Part shown: piece after piece, positions 5,837 to 7,235 of the stretch
Layout of the letters: every line of letters begins with the position of its first letter
Position numbering within the stretch: position 1 is the first letter of the stretch
Assembly: GCA_025934595.1 (NCBI GenBank)
Contig: JAICXU010000147.1
Location: 1 to 7,235, forward strand
Reading direction: 5' to 3'
Source of the DNA: Polyangiaceae bacterium
Lineage (GTDB): Bacteria; Myxococcota_A; Polyangia; Polyangiales; Polyangiaceae
Length of the DNA: 7,235 nt
The notes under the pieces: model-generated
Database searches by the model: none
Seen by the model: only the letters and a program-made list of their open reading frames with translations
Told to the model about the DNA's origin: nothing
Position numbers and translations under genes: made by a program

Positions 5837-6808
5837 ATGACGAAGAACAAGGTCTGGGCGCTGCTCGTCGCGAGCGCGCTGCTCATGGGATGTGGCGGAT
5901 CGAAGGACAGCGTCACGGCGCGCAGCGCGAACGGCCTCAGCGACGCCGACATCGACGCGGACCCGATCGCGCTGCTTCCCGGTTCCGCGATCGCCGTCGC
6001 GAACGTCGACGCGAAAGCGTTCTTCACGAGCCAGACGTTCGGATCCGATGTCGCGAGCCTCGCGGAGAAATATTTTCCGATCGGCGAAGAAGCCGGCTTC
6101 GTACCGTCGCGTGACGTCGATCGCGTGGTCGCCGCCACTTATTCGACGCAAGGTCTCGACGTCGCCGCGGTCATCAAGGGACGCTTCGACGCGAAAAAGA
6201 TCGCCGACGCCGCGGACAAGCACACGCCGATGAAGAGCGGCGGCGCCCTCGTCGCGTCACAATACGCAGGGCGCACGATCTACACGCTCGACAACGCCGG
6301 CTTCACCGTGATGACGTCGAATACGGTGCTCGCGGGTACCGAAGCCGGCATTCATCGCGCGCTCGATCGCATCAAGGACGGCAAGAAAGACCGCGCGATC
6401 GCGAGCTGGATGATCGACACGATCGAGACGAAAGGCGCGGCATTCGGAGCGGCTGCGGATTTCGCGTCGCAGCCCGTGACGAGCGTCGCCGTCGGCAGCT
6501 TGAACATCGCGTGGCTCAAAGGAACGAAGGCGGTGCGGCTCGTCGGCCAATTCAAAGACGGCAGCACCCAGGTCGCCGGCAGCCTCACGTACGACACCGA
6601 AGACGATGCGAACGCGGGCGCGAGCGGCTTGAAGCAAATCACGAATCTCGCGAACCTCGCGTCCATCACCGGCATTGTGCCGAAGCTCGAGAACCTCGAC
6701 ATTCACGTCGAAAAAACGAGTGTACAATACAACTTTACCGTGAACGACCAGGGCCTCCGCAACCTCGCCCAGGCCATTCCGAGCCTCGTCCCGCCGCCTT
6801 CACAATAA
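5837..6808 (+). CDS. Lipoprotein of unknown function, 323 residues
   Basis: The start is ATG at 5837, with GAGG 5 bases before it and a clear lipoprotein signal directly after it: a Lys-containing n-region, hydrophobic core, and LLMGC with Cys19 as the lipidation site. In-frame codons back to 5699 add about 46 residues that do not look like a signal and cross the operator-like array. The mature protein has a short Ser/Asp-rich linker, then DPIALLPGSAIAVANVDAKAFF. This opening is seen in myxobacterial exported proteins that begin with a 'potential/size of value' strand and helix, but I cannot name the family. Alternating strands and helices fill the rest, with few Cys and no catalytic motif that I can see. 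A hydrophilic Pro/Ser end (PPPSQ) closes it. No terminator hairpin follows; the next gene starts 51 bases on, so cotranscription with the next two genes is possible. Confidence 0.85.
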   Translation: MTKNKVWALLVASALLMGCGGSKDSVTARSANGLSDADIDADPIALLPGSAIAVANVDAKAFFTSQTFGSDVASLAEKYFPIGEEAGFVPSRDVDRVVAATYSTQGLDVAAVIKGRFDAKKIADAADKHTPMKSGGALVASQYAGRTIYTLDNAGFTVMTSNTVLAGTEAGIHRALDRIKDGKKDRAIASWMIDTIETKGAAFGAAADFASQPVTSVAVGSLNIAWLKGTKAVRLVGQFKDGSTQVAGSLTYDTEDDANAGASGLKQITNLANLASITGIVPKLENLDIHVEKTSVQYNFTVNDQGLRNLAQAIPSLVPPPSQ

Positions 6809-6859
6809 GAAGGATGAAGAGGCCTGGCGCCGCGCCGAAGCAGGGTGCATCTTGAATTC

Positions 6860-7156
6860 ATGGCAGGTGGCGGTCTTCAAAAAGCGGCAGGCGCACTGGC
6901 AGCAGCAGACGGCGTCGCGCATATCGCGTTCTTCGCGATGTTCGCGTGGCGCACGGTCGTCGGATCCGGATTCCGCGTGATTCAAGCGCTCTGGGCGTTT
7001 CTCGCACTTCTCGGCATGGGAGCGAGCGCGGTCGGCTGGGCGCTCATGCGCGGCAATGCGCGAGGCAAGCTCCATCGGCTCGGCTCTTCGGCGGTCGCAA
7101 CGTCGACGGCGCTCGCCGCATTTCTTTTGATGGTAGCGTCCAGCTCGGACTCGTGA
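6860..7156 (+). CDS. Small membrane protein with three predicted helices, coupled to aroA
   Basis: 98 residues from ATG 6860; an in-frame GTG at 6845 would give 103. AGGGTG at 6842-6847 could serve as ribosome binding site for the ATG, though its spacing (12 bases) is long. Three hydrophobic segments are visible: about residues 17-35 (VAHIAFFAMFAW), 40-62 (VIQALWAFLALLGMGASAVGWAL) and 76-94 (AVATSTALAAFLLMVA). A basic loop RGNARGKLHR lies between the second and third. The family is not recognised. Support for a real gene is the hydrophobic pattern plus its TGA (7154-7156) overlapping the aroA GTG as GTGA, which implies translational coupling. A link to aromatic amino acid synthesis is not implied by the protein itself. 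Confidence 0.72.
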   Translation: MAGGGLQKAAGALAAADGVAHIAFFAMFAWRTVVGSGFRVIQALWAFLALLGMGASAVGWALMRGNARGKLHRLGSSAVATSTALAAFLLMVASSSDS

Positions 7157-7235
7157 CCGATCTCGTTGTTCATCCCGCCGACAAACCTCTCGAAGGCAGC
7201 ATCCCCGTACCGACCGACAAAAGCATCGGTCATCG
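7153..7235 (+). CDS. aroA: 3-phosphoshikimate 1-carboxyvinyltransferase (EPSP synthase), 5' fragment
   Basis: Only the first 27 codons lie in the window; the gene runs off the right edge. The product joins phosphoenolpyruvate to shikimate-3-phosphate in the cytoplasmic shikimate pathway leading to aromatic amino acids. The start GTG at 7153 overlaps the previous stop (GTGA). The translated start, MTDLVVHPADKPLEGSIPVP followed by TDKSIGHR, matches the EPSP synthase N-terminus, where a PLxGxIxVPGDKSxxHR motif places the Lys and Ser in the active site. The Gly usually found before DKS is Thr here. Identification rests on this motif and position at the N-terminus. It is short but distinctive. Confidence 0.85.
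   Translation, partial: MTDLVVHPADKPLEGSIPVPTDKSIGH

Noticed and set aside
6820..6842. GGCGC-C-GCGCC inverted repeat between the lipoprotein and the small membrane protein, as a terminator
   Set aside because: The loop would be a single base and no T-run follows, so it cannot form a normal terminator hairpin.

Overview
The window looks like chromosomal DNA of a myxobacterium or a close relative (Myxococcota). The GC content is high. Codons ending in G or C dominate (gcg, tcg, ctc, cgc, acg, gtc). There is a large multi-domain sigma-54 activator, several lipoproteins, and a secreted trypsin-fold protease that appears to end in a MYXO-CTERM sorting tag. The genus cannot be named from sequence alone. 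No rRNA, tRNA, CRISPR array, insertion sequence or phage gene was seen.

Layout. Positions 1-2641 (+) hold the 3' part of a sigma-54-dependent regulator: helical repeat-like region, GAF, PAS-like domain, AAA+ with GAFTGA, and Fis-type helix-turn-helix. The helix-turn-helix lies in a different frame from the AAA+ domain, so the gene as given is frameshifted near 2177-2215. Facing it is a minus-strand cluster, read from 5654 down to 2607. It encodes a phospholipase A2-like lipoprotein (5654-4743), a small NTF2-like lipoprotein (4674-4312), a single-pass membrane protein with a His-rich stretch and a coiled coil (4315-3815), and a trypsin-fold protease (3818-2607). The last three genes are joined by two 4-base GTGA stop/start overlaps. 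The protease tail overlaps the regulator's end by 35 bases, tail to tail.

Positions 5655-5836 are a divergent intergenic region with a compact array of GTTCA/TGAAC half-sites. To its right, on the plus strand, are a 323-residue lipoprotein of unknown function (5837-6808), a small three-helix membrane protein (6860-7156), and the first 27 codons of aroA (EPSP synthase, from 7153), joined to the small membrane protein by a third GTGA overlap.

Inference: the minus-strand cluster looks like a cell-envelope or secreted hydrolase module (lipid hydrolase plus protease plus two envelope accessory proteins), plausible in a predatory or envelope-remodelling bacterium. The points most worth a second look are that module, the operator-like array, the broken regulator, and a decayed 23-base tandem repeat across the stop codon of the phospholipase-like gene.
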